NCBI GenBank assembly: GCA_947503575.1
Contig: CANNDZ010000001.1
Location: forward strand, 558,001-622,000
DNA length: 64,000 nt
Source of the DNA: an uncultured Kordiimonas sp.
GTDB taxonomy: Bacteria; Pseudomonadota; Alphaproteobacteria; Sphingomonadales; Kordiimonadaceae
Reading direction: 5' to 3'
The notes below the pieces were generated by a model. That model was not told where the DNA came from. It did not search any database and worked only from the letters and a program-made list of their open reading frames with translations. How positions within the stretch are numbered: the stretch's first letter is position 1; every line of letters starts with the position of its first letter. The translations under genes were made by a program, and so were the position numbers. Shown here in pieces: positions 17,880 through 28,773 of the stretch.

Positions 17880-19842
17880 AAAATCCGCGCTTTTTCTTTT
17901 TTTGCGTATTTTCCGCGACCTGAACATCTTCAGAGGGTCTTTCCTCAAACTGTTGTGCAGCCCGGGAATACAAACTGGCATCTGCCAGCAAAGGGCGCAC
18001 AGGCGACAAGGCATGCGCTTCAGTCATGAAGTCTTTCCAAATGCGGGCAGGTAAACCGCCGCCAGTCACGTTTTTCATCGGGTCGCCGTTATCGTTACCA
18101 ACCCAAACAGCAGCCGTCATGTCGCTAGTGAAACCTGCAAAAACGGCATCTCGGCTATCTTGAGACGTGCCTGACTTTCCGGCCGCTGGTCGAGCAAGTG
18201 CTGCGTTGCGTCCCGACCCTACCTGAACAACACTGGTTAGCATGGTTGTCATGTCTTCCACCACATCCGCTCGCAGGACTGTGCGCGGAGGCATGGGGCG
18301 CCTGCGATACAGCACTTCACCTTCCAGGGTCGTGATTTCAACAATACTGTAGGGCTCCGCCAAATGGCCCCCATTGGCAATGGCGGCATAGCCTCCTGCC
18401 AATTCCAGCAATCGGACTTCTTCAGTGCCAAGCGGCAGGCTGGGTACGGCACTGATCGGGGTTTTGATGCCCAGTCGTTTTGCAACGGCGGCAGCTTTTT
18501 CGCGGCCTATTTTTTCAGACACCTGCACAGCAATGGTGTTGATGGAGCGCGCGAATGCTTCCTGAACGGTCATGGCACCATTGAATTGCCCGGTGTAGTT
18601 TTTTGGTGCCCAATCGCCAATAACCGTTGGCTTGTCATTAAAACGATCTGACGGCCGGATACCGGCTTCCAGTGCTGCTATGTAGGTGAACAGCTTAAAG
18701 GCCGACCCGGGTTGACGTTTGGCTTGTGTCGCACGGTTATATTGACTTTTGCCGTAGTTCTGGCCCCCGACCATGGCTCTGACCGCGCCGTCATGATCGA
18801 TAGCAATCAGGGCAGCTTCGCTTGCATTTCTGTCTTTGCCTTCGCCGTTGATACCCCGTTTTACCGCCAGCATGGCGGCACGCTGCACACTTGGGTCTAG
18901 GGTTGTAAAAATAATCAGGGACTTGCCGCGTACATTGGGTGCAAGGCGGCGGGCCTCTGTCTCGACCCAGTCCGTGTAAAATCGAACATTCCTGCCTGTC
19001 ACCGGTACACGGATGCTGGGTGGTTGGTTGCTAATCTTGGCTTTTGCCGCCGGTGTGATGGCGCCGGTTTTTTCCATCGCGGCAAGCACAACACGCCCCC
19101 GTTCCCATGCGCCTTCGGGGTTGATGTGCGGGGCCAGTCTTGACGGCGCCTTCACCAGACCTGCCAAAATGGCAGACTCAGCAATTGATAAATTAACCGC
19201 CGAATGACCAAAAAACTTCCGGGATGCTGCATCAATACCGTAGGCACCACCGCCAAAATATACCCGGTTTAAATAGAGCGTCAGAATTTGCTGTTTGCTG
19301 AACTTCTGTTCGAGCCACAACGCCATCAGAAGTTCCTGCGCTTTTCGTTTGATCGTCCGCTCGTTTGACAAAAACAGGTTTTTTGCCAGCTGTTGCGTGA
19401 TGGTGCTGCCTCCGGCGCGAACACCGCCCGCCCGCAGGTTTGACCAAACAGCCCTTAGCAACCCTTTGCTGTCGATACCGCTATGTTCGAAGAAGGATCG
19501 GTCTTCAATGGCAACAAAAGCATCAATCATTGCCTTTGGTGTTTGTTCGTAACTGATCCAGTCGCCATAAATTGGGCCCCGCCGCACGAGCGTGGCCCCG
19601 TTAACTGCCTTGACAACAACTGCTGTGTCTTGGCTGCCTGCTGCAGGTAAATTGTCCAAATCTGGCATATCCAAAGATAAGTAGGCAATCAGGACAATAC
19701 CCAGAATAATGCCCCATACACCGGCAACGGCACCGCCATAAGCAAGCCGTCGGATCAGCGACCGGCGCTTTGGTTTGAAACTCGGGGTGTCTTTAGAGGC
19801 CAAGGGTTGTCTCACATATTCTTTTACGACGTGATATCGCAC
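17854..19842 (-). CDS. Penicillin-binding protein 1A type transglycosylase/transpeptidase
   Basis: AIEDRSFFEHSGID, GGSTITQQLAKNLFL, KRQPGSAFKLFTYIAALE, AGKSGTSQD. Confidence 0.93.
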   Translation of the reverse strand: MRYHVVKEYVRQPLASKDTPSFKPKRRSLIRRLAYGGAVAGVWGIILGIVLIAYLSLDMPDLDNLPAAGSQDTAVVVKAVNGATLVRRGPIYGDWISYEQTPKAMIDAFVAIEDRSFFEHSGIDSKGLLRAVWSNLRAGGVRAGGSTITQQLAKNLFLSNERTIKRKAQELLMALWLEQKFSKQQILTLYLNRVYFGGGAYGIDAASRKFFGHSAVNLSIAESAILAGLVKAPSRLAPHINPEGAWERGRVVLAAMEKTGAITPAAKAKISNQPPSIRVPVTGRNVRFYTDWVETEARRLAPNVRGKSLIIFTTLDPSVQRAAMLAVKRGINGEGKDRNASEAALIAIDHDGAVRAMVGGQNYGKSQYNRATQAKRQPGSAFKLFTYIAALEAGIRPSDRFNDKPTVIGDWAPKNYTGQFNGAMTVQEAFARSINTIAVQVSEKIGREKAAAVAKRLGIKTPISAVPSLPLGTEEVRLLELAGGYAAIANGGHLAEPYSIVEITTLEGEVLYRRRPMPPRTVLRADVVEDMTTMLTSVVQVGSGRNAALARPAAGKSGTSQDSRDAVFAGFTSDMTAAVWVGNDNGDPMKNVTGGGLPARIWKDFMTEAHALSPVRPLLADASLYSRAAQQFEERPSEDVQVAENTQKKKKRGFFSRLFGGD

Positions 19843-19917
19843 CGCATAACATGTTCTGCAAATGCGGCAAAGTTATGAGCAATAAAAGCGCCAAGCTGCA
19901 TATTTTGCGGTCATAAC

Positions 19918-19960
19918 CTTGTTATCAACCGAATGTTCGGTTATTATTCTATCTAACAAG
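19918..19960. promoter_or_regulatory. Candidate TetR operator: AACCGAA-TG-TTCGGTT core nested in CTTGTTA...TAACAAG
   Basis: Core 19927-19942 and outer arms 19918-19924/19954-19960, 12 bp before the TetR ATG. Confidence 0.55.
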
Positions 19961-19971
19961 GGAAGATAGAT

Positions 19972-20541
19972 ATGGCCCGACCAGCTACTCACAGCAAGTT
20001 TGAACTTTTGGCCAAGCTGTCTGCCATATTTCGGACAGACGGATTTGATGGGGCGAGCATGCAGGCTTTGTCGCAAAAAACCGGCTTGTCTAAAGCAAGC
20101 CTCTATCATCATTTTCCTGGCGGTAAGCAAGAAATGGCGCAAAAAGTACTGGGTGAAGAAGGTCGAAGATTGCAATCCCTGGTATTGCAGCCTCTGCTGG
20201 CCGATGACCCGGTTTTGGCGCTCAATAAAAGCCTGCAAGGTGTTGAAGCCTTTTATAGGGGGGCTGTACCCCAGTGCCTGATGAACAGTATTATGCTGGG
20301 AAGAGGCGGCGACCTGTTTGGTGGCACGATTGCATCGGCTGTGGCGGTATGGCGAACGCGTCTGGCGTCTGCTTATGAGGCGGCGGGGGCATCCGACGAC
20401 GAAGCCAGTGCCTGGGCCGCCTATGCTATAGAACGCATCCAGGGCTCACTCATTCTTTGTCGGGTCGAAGCGTCACGAAAGCCCCTGGCGCGCTGCCTTG
20501 ATGAGCTGCGGGGTGATATCGCTTTCCTGAAAAATGACTGA
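19972..20541 (+). CDS. TetR family transcriptional regulator
   Basis: HTH FDGASMQALSQKTGLSKASLYHHFPGGKQEM. Confidence 0.9.
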   Translation: MARPATHSKFELLAKLSAIFRTDGFDGASMQALSQKTGLSKASLYHHFPGGKQEMAQKVLGEEGRRLQSLVLQPLLADDPVLALNKSLQGVEAFYRGAVPQCLMNSIMLGRGGDLFGGTIASAVAVWRTRLASAYEAAGASDDEASAWAAYAIERIQGSLILCRVEASRKPLARCLDELRGDIAFLKND

Positions 20542-20656
20542 ATATTCGGTGTTAATGTGAAAATACAATCACAGTGTTCAGCGCACAATCATCACAATTC
20601 GCTTGACCTTTTGCGCTTACAGTACCAAATGGTTTCTAAATAGGAAGGATTTGGTC

Positions 20657-21220
20657 ATGTTTATCGAAACTGAGTTTACACCCAACCCGGATACGCTGAA
20701 GTTTTTACCCGGCCAGATACTTCTGGAAAACGGTACTGCCAACTTCACAGACCCTAATGATGCCAGTTCATCGCCACTTGCGGAAGCCTTGTTTGCGGTT
20801 CCTGCTGTGACAGGTGTATTCATTGGCTATGACTTTGTGACCGTATCGAAAAGTACGGAAGAAGAGTGGGAGGCGCTCAAGCCAACAATTCTGGCGGCAT
20901 TGATGCAGTTTTTCGCCTCTGGCGCGCCGATCCTGAATTTTTCCGAAGCACAGAAAACATCAACTGTTGAAGAAGATGAAGCAGACGCGGACATTATTGA
21001 CCAGATTAAAACCTTGCTTGATGAGAAAGTTCGCCCTGCGGTTGCTGGTGATGGTGGCGATATCATCTACCATGGGTTTAAGGAAGGTGTGGTTTATCTG
21101 GAAATGCAGGGTGCCTGTTCAGGTTGCCCCAGCTCTACAGTTACCCTGAAGCATGGCATCGAAAACCTTTTGAAATATTATGTGCCGGAAGTCGTTGATG
21201 TGCGTGCCGTGGAGCACTAA
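20657..21220 (+). CDS. nfuA: NifU-family Fe-S scaffold NfuA
   Basis: FIETEFTPNPDTLKFLPG N-terminal domain; C-terminal CSGCPSSTVTLKHGIENLL. Confidence 0.92.
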   Translation: MFIETEFTPNPDTLKFLPGQILLENGTANFTDPNDASSSPLAEALFAVPAVTGVFIGYDFVTVSKSTEEEWEALKPTILAALMQFFASGAPILNFSEAQKTSTVEEDEADADIIDQIKTLLDEKVRPAVAGDGGDIIYHGFKEGVVYLEMQGACSGCPSSTVTLKHGIENLLKYYVPEVVDVRAVEH

Positions 21221-21240
21221 CCGCATCTGGCGCTTGCCTG

Positions 21241-22296
21241 TTAGTCCAGTGTTCCGCCGGGCACATAAAAGAACCGACCCATCCAGTACCAGCGACCGTC
21301 GCCAGCAGGCATGGTGCAGTTAATCCGGTTTCTGCCGCGCGGGAATGGCTCGTCGAAGCGAACCTCCATTCTGTTATCGTTGGGTCGAACCAGTTCAGCG
21401 GCGCGTCCAAGATGGCTGGGGTAGCAGGCCATAGCCGATAAACCGTTGACAGTTGTATCAACTGTAAACCCAAAAACCGGTGGATTTTTATCGTCTGTGA
21501 TGACCGGATCAAGGGGGGTTATGTCGTCCACGGGTAATGCTCGGGTGCCTGCGATCAGACGAAATCGGTTCATGTCACCAAAACGTTCGTTCACCGGAAA
21601 ACGCGGCAAGGAAAACAGGTCGCTCCAGTGTGCAGCAGGGCCGGAATACTGCGCGAAGGCCGCTTTAAAACCCATTGTAATGACAGTATCCTTCAACCCG
21701 GGGTCATATTCACCGTATGGATACGCAAACAACTCAGGCACGGAGCCCAGTTCAGCGGTGAAACGGGCACTGGCCTTTTCTATATCTGCCCGTGATGTCT
21801 CCTTGCCTTCGTATATCATGTGCAAATGAGAGGCTGTGTGGTGTCCTATGTCCACGCCTTCACTTTGTAATTGCCGGATATTGTCCCAACTCATGTAATT
21901 GGGGTTGTTTTCGTCCACCGGGTCAGTTGAAATAAAAAGGGTGAGGGGCAACTCTGCTGCTTTCAGGCGTGGCCAGCCCTCTGTAAAAACTGATTTGTAG
22001 GCATCATCAACCGTTATAACGACTGTCTTTTCCGGCAGGGGCGTATGGGACTTGAGGCGGTCTACCACATCCGAAAGACGCATAACGGTATATCCGCCGG
22101 TTTTCAGTTCCTCGATATGTGCATCAAACTGATCAAGTTTAATGTTGGTACTGGGTAAGTTGTCTTCCCCAAACCGATGATATAACAGCACAACGGCCGA
22201 TTGATCCTGACCTGTTGCAGTGGGCACAACAAGACTGTTTATCAGCATGGCCGTTGCAAAAAGTCCCAGAAGTCTGTGCATCAGTCTTTGTATCAT
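21241..22296 (-). CDS. Secreted polysaccharide deacetylase (NodB-like)
   Basis: VVITVDDAYKSVFTEGWPRL, DIGHHTASHLHM, FAYPYGEYD. Confidence 0.88.
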   Translation of the reverse strand: MIQRLMHRLLGLFATAMLINSLVVPTATGQDQSAVVLLYHRFGEDNLPSTNIKLDQFDAHIEELKTGGYTVMRLSDVVDRLKSHTPLPEKTVVITVDDAYKSVFTEGWPRLKAAELPLTLFISTDPVDENNPNYMSWDNIRQLQSEGVDIGHHTASHLHMIYEGKETSRADIEKASARFTAELGSVPELFAYPYGEYDPGLKDTVITMGFKAAFAQYSGPAAHWSDLFSLPRFPVNERFGDMNRFRLIAGTRALPVDDITPLDPVITDDKNPPVFGFTVDTTVNGLSAMACYPSHLGRAAELVRPNDNRMEVRFDEPFPRGRNRINCTMPAGDGRWYWMGRFFYVPGGTLD

Positions 22297-22426
22297 TACT
22301 ATGCCTCAGTGGCGTGTTTTTGGATCATGTTATAGCTTGCCTTGTTTCACCGAAGGTGGCAAGACGGGACAAATTCTGGAGTGCCTGTAATCAAAGGGCA
22401 CGCTGTCACCTTCCGGGAGCCCAACC

Positions 22427-23032
22427 ATGGCCGATTTTCCGTTTACTGACCCCCTTTCTGATGCTGCGCTGGATCAGTTGTTCAATGAAGCGCGCACCAT
22501 CAATGTTTGGCGCGACAAGCCGGTAAGCGACGACATGCTACACCGTCTATATGACCTGACCAAGATGGGTGCGACCAGCGCGAACTGTTCTCCTGCCCGG
22601 TTCCATTTCGTAAAGTCTGATGCAGCAAAAGCAAGGCTTATACCGTTGGTGATGGAAGGCAATGACACAAAAATCAAACAGGCGCCAGTAACCGTTATTA
22701 TTGCTAATGACCTGCAATTTGCGGACAAAATTCCACAGCTTTTCCCCCATAACCCCGGCGCAAAAGACTGGTTTGCTGATCCTGACGTTGCGGCCATCAC
22801 CGCCATGCGCAACGCGACATTGCAAGGGGCATATTTGATGCTGGCAGCGCGCAGTCTTGGGCTACATTGCGGTCCGATGTCCGGGTTTGATAATGCTGCC
22901 GTGGATAAAGAATTTTTTGCGGACACGTCTTTAAAGTCCAACTTTATTTGTGCGCTTGGATACGGCACAACCGAGGACCTGTTTGATCGCAGCCCCCGCC
23001 TCGCGTTTGATGAGGCTGCAGCAATCCTGTAA
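22427..23032 (+). CDS. Nitroreductase-family RutE/malonic semialdehyde reductase-like protein
   Basis: LDQLFNEARTINVWRDKPVSDDMLHRLYDLTKMGATSANCSPARF. Confidence 0.88.
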   Translation: MADFPFTDPLSDAALDQLFNEARTINVWRDKPVSDDMLHRLYDLTKMGATSANCSPARFHFVKSDAAKARLIPLVMEGNDTKIKQAPVTVIIANDLQFADKIPQLFPHNPGAKDWFADPDVAAITAMRNATLQGAYLMLAARSLGLHCGPMSGFDNAAVDKEFFADTSLKSNFICALGYGTTEDLFDRSPRLAFDEAAAIL

Positions 23033-23059
23033 GCTTTGTCCGTAGTTTGGTGGAGTGGC

Positions 23060-23767
23060 ATGGTCCTTCTGGCGATTGATACCAGCGAACAGTCGTGCAG
23101 TGTTGCTTTACTGGACGGTGATATAGTTATTGACGAATGTTCGGAGCATCTGGGCCGGGGACATGCTGAACGTTTGCTGCCCATGATCGCTGAGCGTTTG
23201 GCCTCAACCAATCTGACATACGCTGACCTTCACCGCATTGCCGTGACAACTGGCCCAGGTACGTTCACCGGGTTAAGGATCGGACTTTCGGTCGCGCGCG
23301 GCCTTGCGCTGCAAGCCGGTATCCCGTGCATTGGCCTCACAGGCTTGCAGGTGCTGGCTGCACAAGCCCTTGAGCAAAGCAGCGATGATGAAATCATCCA
23401 TGCCATGATCACGGGGCGCGGTGGGCAAGCGTTCCTGCAAAGCTTCAAGGGGCGGCGCGAGAATGGCCTGCCTGCGCCGATAGCTGCCCCAAAGGGGCTA
23501 GACGCCGATATAATTGCGGCGACCATCGATGCCACCCCCGGTGTTTTGGTTGGTAGCGGCGTATCTCTCCTTCGTGAAAAGAGCTTGATAAGCGGCAAAA
23601 GGGGCACGACGCGGTTAACAAGTGATGTCATCAGCGCGCCGATGCTGGGACAGCTTGCCGCGTCCCTGCCAGCGGATGAATTCCCGCCGGAACCAACCTA
23701 TTTCCGCGCGGCTGACGCTAAAAAAGCGACACCCGCATTACCTGTTGCACGCACGGACGAGGCATGA
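23060..23767 (+). CDS. tsaB: tRNA threonylcarbamoyladenosine biosynthesis protein TsaB
   Basis: MVLLAIDTSEQSCSVALL and VTTGPGTFTGLRIGLSVARGLA. Confidence 0.92.
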   Translation: MVLLAIDTSEQSCSVALLDGDIVIDECSEHLGRGHAERLLPMIAERLASTNLTYADLHRIAVTTGPGTFTGLRIGLSVARGLALQAGIPCIGLTGLQVLAAQALEQSSDDEIIHAMITGRGGQAFLQSFKGRRENGLPAPIAAPKGLDADIIAATIDATPGVLVGSGVSLLREKSLISGKRGTTRLTSDVISAPMLGQLAASLPADEFPPEPTYFRAADAKKATPALPVARTDEA

Positions 23768-24270
23768 TTGGTGTGTCGCCCGGGGCTGATGATGCTGGCG
23801 GGCCAGTTTTTTCGATTATCGATAATTGTGAGGACACGACGGCAGAGGCCCTCTCGGCCCTTCATAGCGCTGCATTTTCAGTTCTAGGCCAGGAAGGCTG
23901 GAGGGCAGGCGCCATTGCGGAAACAGTTAATGGCTCTGGCGGGTTTGCCGTTTTGGCGCACAAGGGTGCGGAGCTGGCAGGCTTTGCTTTGGTGCGCAGC
24001 GTCGCAGACGAAGCTGAACTCATCACCATTGCTGCTGCCCCCGCCATGCAGCGCACTGGGATCGCACAGGGTCTGCTGGCCTATACGATAGAGTATCTGA
24101 GGCAACAGGCTGTTCAGAGGTTTTTTCTTGAAGTACGTGCAGATAACATGCCTGCCATCACACTGTATAAGCGTGATGGGTTTGCGCAGGTTGGCGTCCG
24201 GGAAAGCTATTATAAGGTTGCGGGTATGAGGCGAGTTGACGCGCTTTTGTTCAGCAAGGCCCTGAATTAG
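23764..24270 (+). CDS. rimI: RimI-like GNAT N-acetyltransferase
   Basis: GNAT motif QRTGIAQGLLAYTIEYLRQQAVQRFFLEVRADNMPAITLYKRDGF; 4-bp overlap with tsaB. Confidence 0.85.
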   Translation: MIGVSPGADDAGGPVFSIIDNCEDTTAEALSALHSAAFSVLGQEGWRAGAIAETVNGSGGFAVLAHKGAELAGFALVRSVADEAELITIAAAPAMQRTGIAQGLLAYTIEYLRQQAVQRFFLEVRADNMPAITLYKRDGFAQVGVRESYYKVAGMRRVDALLFSKALN

Positions 24271-24554
24271 GTACTTATACGGACAACAATGATTATTATT
24301 TCGTTTTTTTCGCCTGATGAACCCGGATCAATAATCTTTTGCGCAACCACTGAATGCCCGACACCTTCAAGGGACCGGATCAAGGGCTCATTCGCTGCCG
24401 TGTTCTCATACACGACGGAAAAATCGGTGTTTGGTGCTCTGCCGTCCGCATAAAGCCGCAGTTTCACAAATGCCATCGGACACACAGTTCCACGCAGATC
24501 AAGGTCGATCTTGTCAAGCGGTTCAGATAAGGGGTCATGTATGGGCTGTGGCAT
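24267..24554 (-). CDS. TusA-like sulfurtransferase
   Basis: IDLDLRGTVCPMAFVKLRLYA, conserved CP motif. Confidence 0.8.
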   Translation of the reverse strand: MPQPIHDPLSEPLDKIDLDLRGTVCPMAFVKLRLYADGRAPNTDFSVVYENTAANEPLIRSLEGVGHSVVAQKIIDPGSSGEKNEIIIIVVRIST

Positions 24555-24738
24555 GGCTTCGGTTCCAAACTTGTGCGGATGTCCTTGATAACGAATTTAC
24601 AGGCGATCTACCATGGTGTATCTGGTGCTTGAATTCATTGAGGGTTTCTTGCCCTGACTGGCTATATATGCCATGGTCACCACAGCTTGAATGAAGCTCG
24701 CCTCTGGTGCCGAGAATAAAAAGGAGCGCTCCTTACTC

Positions 24739-25164
24739 ATGCCAAACCGTCAACTGGATATCGAAGAATTGTGCCTTGAAAAAGGGATGCGCATGACTGA
24801 TCAGCGCCGTGTTATCGCGCGTGTGCTTACTGATGCAACAGACCATCCGGACGTGGAAGAAGTGTATCGGCGTTCTACGGCTGTCGACAGCGGTATCAGT
24901 ATCGCGACGGTATATAGAACCGTGCGGTTATTCGAAGAAGCAGGCATACTGGAGCGCCACGATTTCAGAGATGGCCGGTCGCGTTATGAGCCTGCAACTG
25001 ACGACCATCATGACCATCTGATCAACCTGGAAACTGGCGATGTTCTGGAATTTCACAATGACGAGATTGAGAAATTGCAGGAAGAAATTGCCCGAAAACT
25101 AGGTTTCAAGCTCGTGGATCACCGCATGGAACTCTATGGGGTTCCCCTTGACAAAGACAGCTAA
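24739..25164 (+). CDS. fur: Fur family transcriptional regulator
   Basis: GMRMTDQRRVIARVL, HPDVEEVYRRS, ISIATVYRTVRLFEEAG, DDHHDHLI. Confidence 0.93.
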   Translation: MPNRQLDIEELCLEKGMRMTDQRRVIARVLTDATDHPDVEEVYRRSTAVDSGISIATVYRTVRLFEEAGILERHDFRDGRSRYEPATDDHHDHLINLETGDVLEFHNDEIEKLQEEIARKLGFKLVDHRMELYGVPLDKDS

Positions 25165-26074
25165 TACCCCGCCAACGGCCATTGCTGACCCCGTTGAATA
25201 TGGTGGGCTGAAAGCAAACCTGAAAAAGGGCGGCTGGACATTTATGGGGTTGGTCCGTCTTACGGGTATTGTTTTTTCGTCCATTCCCCTGATCGCCTTG
25301 CAAAGCGTGATGGTACGGGTTTCAAAACGTCGCTGGTGGCATTTTGCTGGCCTTTGGCACCGAACAATGTCCCGCTTTTTGGGGTTGGAGGTGCGCTTGT
25401 CCGGCCTGGACCATCAGTCAACGGCGACCCTTTATGCGGCGAACCATATATCCTGGGTTGATATTCTGGTATTGGGTGGACATCTGCCAAACGCCAGTTT
25501 CATCGCAAAGTCAGAGGTTGCGGGTTGGGGCATATTGGGCAGTTTGTGCGCTTTGCATAAAACCGAGTTTGTAAACCGTGGTCGCCGGTCAGACAGTGCC
25601 CGCCAGCGGGATTATCTGGCCGAACGCATCAAATCCGGCCACAGTCTTATATTGTTCCCTGAGGGCACCAATACCAGCGGCATGCGCCTCGCACCCTTCA
25701 AATCATCGCTGTTTTCAGTGGCCGAACATGTGGCGGCTCATCTCGATGAACCGATTCGGGTACAGCCTATCACTTTGGCCTACACAGAAGTAAATGGCAT
25801 GCCATTGGTGCGCAGCCAAAAACCCCGTGTGGCATGGCTTGGCGACGTGGAATTGTTTGCGCATCTGCAACAACTTCTCAGCCACGGCAAGATTGTCGCC
25901 ACCGTTGAGTTCCATGACCCCATTACGCTTGAGGATGCAAACTGTCGCAAGGAGCTTGCGCGCTACTGCGAACATCAAATTGGTATTGGGCTGGAACGCG
26001 CCCATCGCGGCGAGTTTCGACATGGACCAAGGGACCGGGTCGGTGTCGCTGGAATTGACGACACTACAAAATGA
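25136..26074 (+). CDS. 1-acyl-sn-glycerol-3-phosphate acyltransferase (PlsC family)
   Basis: ANHISWVDI (HxxxxD-like) and LFPEGTNTSG motifs. Confidence 0.88.
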   Translation: MGFPLTKTANTPPTAIADPVEYGGLKANLKKGGWTFMGLVRLTGIVFSSIPLIALQSVMVRVSKRRWWHFAGLWHRTMSRFLGLEVRLSGLDHQSTATLYAANHISWVDILVLGGHLPNASFIAKSEVAGWGILGSLCALHKTEFVNRGRRSDSARQRDYLAERIKSGHSLILFPEGTNTSGMRLAPFKSSLFSVAEHVAAHLDEPIRVQPITLAYTEVNGMPLVRSQKPRVAWLGDVELFAHLQQLLSHGKIVATVEFHDPITLEDANCRKELARYCEHQIGIGLERAHRGEFRHGPRDRVGVAGIDDTTK

Positions 26075-26230
26075 CCTCCTCTGTCCTGAAGAGCGCAGTT
26101 TTCTTGACTCCTGTGGACTTGATGGTAGTTTCCGGCATCTTTTTGGAACCGGCTCAAAACATCGCCCTTTAAAAGGGTATTGAACAGGCTAAAAAACCCG
26201 CAAATAGCAGGCACGCAACAGGAGCGTATC

Positions 26231-27634
26231 GTGAGTAAAAAAGTCTTCATCAAAACCTACGGGTGCCAGATGAATGTATATGATTCGAAGCGTATGGCAG
26301 ACGTGCTCAAGCCTGTCGGTTATGAAGTTTCGGATACATCTGACGATGCGGACCTTGTTATCCTCAATACCTGCCATATCCGGGAAAAAGCGGCGGAAAA
26401 GGTCTACTCCGAAATCGGGCGTCTGAAGCAAACCAAAGAAGCAAAGGCCGCTGAAGGCGAGGATATGTTCATTGCGATCGCTGGATGTGTTGCACAGGCC
26501 GAAGGGCCGGAAATGATGCGCAGAGCCCCCACCATTGATATGGTTTTGGGTCCTCAGACGTATCACCGCTTGCCGGATATGTTGAAGTCGGCGGAAGCGC
26601 AGCGTGCATCCGGGCGGCGCAGCGCACGTGTGCTCGATACAGACTTTCCGGTCGATACAAAGTTTGATCACCTGCCGGAAGAAAGCGAGTATCAGGGACC
26701 TGCCGCGTTCCTGACCGTTCAGGAAGGCTGTGACAAGTTTTGTACCTTCTGCGTTGTGCCGTACACGCGCGGCGCTGAATACAGCCGCCCGGTCACCGAT
26801 ATCGTTGCGGAAGCAAAGCGGTTGGTCGCTTCTGGCGTAGTGGAAATCACGCTTTTGGGGCAAAACGTCAATGCGTATCACGGTGAACTGCCAAACGGCA
26901 AAGCAGCAAGCCTGGGCCGGTTAATCCGCGAACTTGCCGAAATTGATGGCCTTGGCCGCATTCGTTATACCACGTCGCACCCGCGCGATATGGACGATGA
27001 ACTGATTTTTGCACACCGCGATATTGCCGCATGCATGCCGTACCTGCATCTTCCTGTGCAGTCTGGGTCTAATGCCATTCTGGACGCCATGAACCGCAAG
27101 CACACACGGGAGCATTATTTTGACATCATAGATCGCTTGCGTGATGCGCGGCCTGATCTTGCATTGTCCAGCGATTTCATTGTTGGCTTCCCGGGTGAAA
27201 CGGATCAGGATTTTGAAGATACGATGGATTTGGTGCGCCGGGTAAAATACTCTCAGGCATACAGCTTTAAATACAGCCCGCGCCCCGGCACGCCTGCATC
27301 TGTGATTGAAGCGCAGGTGCCGGAAGACGTGAAGTCTGAGCGCCTTGCCGCATTGCAAGCCCTGCTGAATGAACACCAAATGGAGTTCAATACAAACTCC
27401 GTTGGTCAGGAAATGGATGTGCTGCTGGAACGAGAGGGTAAATTTGCCGGACAGCTTCTTGGTAGAAGCCCTTACTTGCAAGCCGTGCACGTCGATGTAT
27501 CAAAAGCGCAAAACGCGCTGGACGCGGGCATGGATAAACCATACAGTGGCTTTATGGGTAAGTTGGTGCGCGTTCGGATTTCCGAGGCAGGGCCAAACAG
27601 CCTGAAGGGTGAACTGGTTAGCGCCCTGCATTAA
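26231..27634 (+). CDS. miaB: tRNA-2-methylthio-N6-dimethylallyladenosine synthase MiaB
   Basis: [16 protein letters not shown]; radical [21 protein letters not shown]. Confidence 0.97.
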   Translation: MSKKVFIKTYGCQMNVYDSKRMADVLKPVGYEVSDTSDDADLVILNTCHIREKAAEKVYSEIGRLKQTKEAKAAEGEDMFIAIAGCVAQAEGPEMMRRAPTIDMVLGPQTYHRLPDMLKSAEAQRASGRRSARVLDTDFPVDTKFDHLPEESEYQGPAAFLTVQEGCDKFCTFCVVPYTRGAEYSRPVTDIVAEAKRLVASGVVEITLLGQNVNAYHGELPNGKAASLGRLIRELAEIDGLGRIRYTTSHPRDMDDELIFAHRDIAACMPYLHLPVQSGSNAILDAMNRKHTREHYFDIIDRLRDARPDLALSSDFIVGFPGETDQDFEDTMDLVRRVKYSQAYSFKYSPRPGTPASVIEAQVPEDVKSERLAALQALLNEHQMEFNTNSVGQEMDVLLEREGKFAGQLLGRSPYLQAVHVDVSKAQNALDAGMDKPYSGFMGKLVRVRISEAGPNSLKGELVSALH

Positions 27635-27643
27635 TAGCTGGGC

Positions 27644-28762
27644 GTGGCCGTTTTTGGGAGCCGCAAGCCAATTTCTATGTATGCCAAGGTCAGCTCTAAG
27701 AGCGACAAATCCGCTACCCGTTCCGGGACCGGATCAAACCCCCTCCATACGGCAAACCAGCGGTCTGAAATCCGCAAAAAACTGTTTGAGTTTGAAGACA
27801 ACCGCCTTGCGGCGATTGTTTTTGGCCAGCATGACAGAAACCTGGCTCGCATTGAGCAAATGCTGGGCGTGGTCCTGATTAATCGGGGAAACCGGATCGC
27901 CATAGAAGGGTCCGCGGAGCGCACGGAAACGGCGTTACGCGTTCTAGAGGATTTGAGCGACATGGCACGCCAGGGCCGGGAAATTGATATCGGCGAAGTT
28001 GATGGTGCTGTGCGCATGGCAGAAAACACACCTATTGCAAACGACCATGTCTACGAACCACAAAGCCGGGGGCGCGATCACCGCGAGCCGCCAAAAGGCA
28101 GCGACCTTAAAATTACTACCCGTAATCGGGTCATTATGCCTCGGTCCAAGGGGCAAGCTGATTATATGACAAAGCTTGCGACCGCCGATATGGTGTTTGG
28201 TGTTGGCCCTGCGGGTACAGGCAAAACCTATCTTGCAGTCGCTATGGCTGTAGCGCGTATGCTTGCCGGTGAAATTGACCGCATCATTCTGTCTCGGCCT
28301 GCGGTGGAGGCGGGTGAAAACCTTGGTTTTCTGCCGGGGGATTTGAAGGATAAGGTCGACCCGTATTTGCGGCCCCTTTATGACGCGCTCTATGATATGA
28401 TGCCAGCAGAGCAAGTTGAAAAGCGTATTGCCAGTAACCAGATCGAAATTGCGCCGCTGGCGTACATGCGGGGGCGTACGCTTGCCAACGCTTTTGTTAT
28501 TCTGGATGAAGCTCAAAACACAACACCCATGCAGATGAAAATGTTTCTGACCAGATTTGGCGAAAACAGCCGTATGGCCATCTGTGGTGACCCAAGTCAG
28601 ATTGATCTGCCGCCAAGTGTTACATCTGGCTTGAAACATGCGCTGAATAAATTGCGCGATGTTGACGGCATTGCAGTCACCCGATTTGAAGCCAGCGACG
28701 TGGTGCGCCATCCTTTGGTTGGCCGTATTGTCGATGCATACGGCGACGATGATGGGCGTTAG
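27644..28762 (+). CDS. PhoH family ATPase (start possibly 27677)
   Basis: FGVGPAGTGKTYLAVAMAVARM Walker A, FVILDEAQNTTPMQMKMFLTRFG. Confidence 0.93.
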   Translation: MAVFGSRKPISMYAKVSSKSDKSATRSGTGSNPLHTANQRSEIRKKLFEFEDNRLAAIVFGQHDRNLARIEQMLGVVLINRGNRIAIEGSAERTETALRVLEDLSDMARQGREIDIGEVDGAVRMAENTPIANDHVYEPQSRGRDHREPPKGSDLKITTRNRVIMPRSKGQADYMTKLATADMVFGVGPAGTGKTYLAVAMAVARMLAGEIDRIILSRPAVEAGENLGFLPGDLKDKVDPYLRPLYDALYDMMPAEQVEKRIASNQIEIAPLAYMRGRTLANAFVILDEAQNTTPMQMKMFLTRFGENSRMAICGDPSQIDLPPSVTSGLKHALNKLRDVDGIAVTRFEASDVVRHPLVGRIVDAYGDDDGR

Positions 28763-28773
28763 CATTTGCTGTA

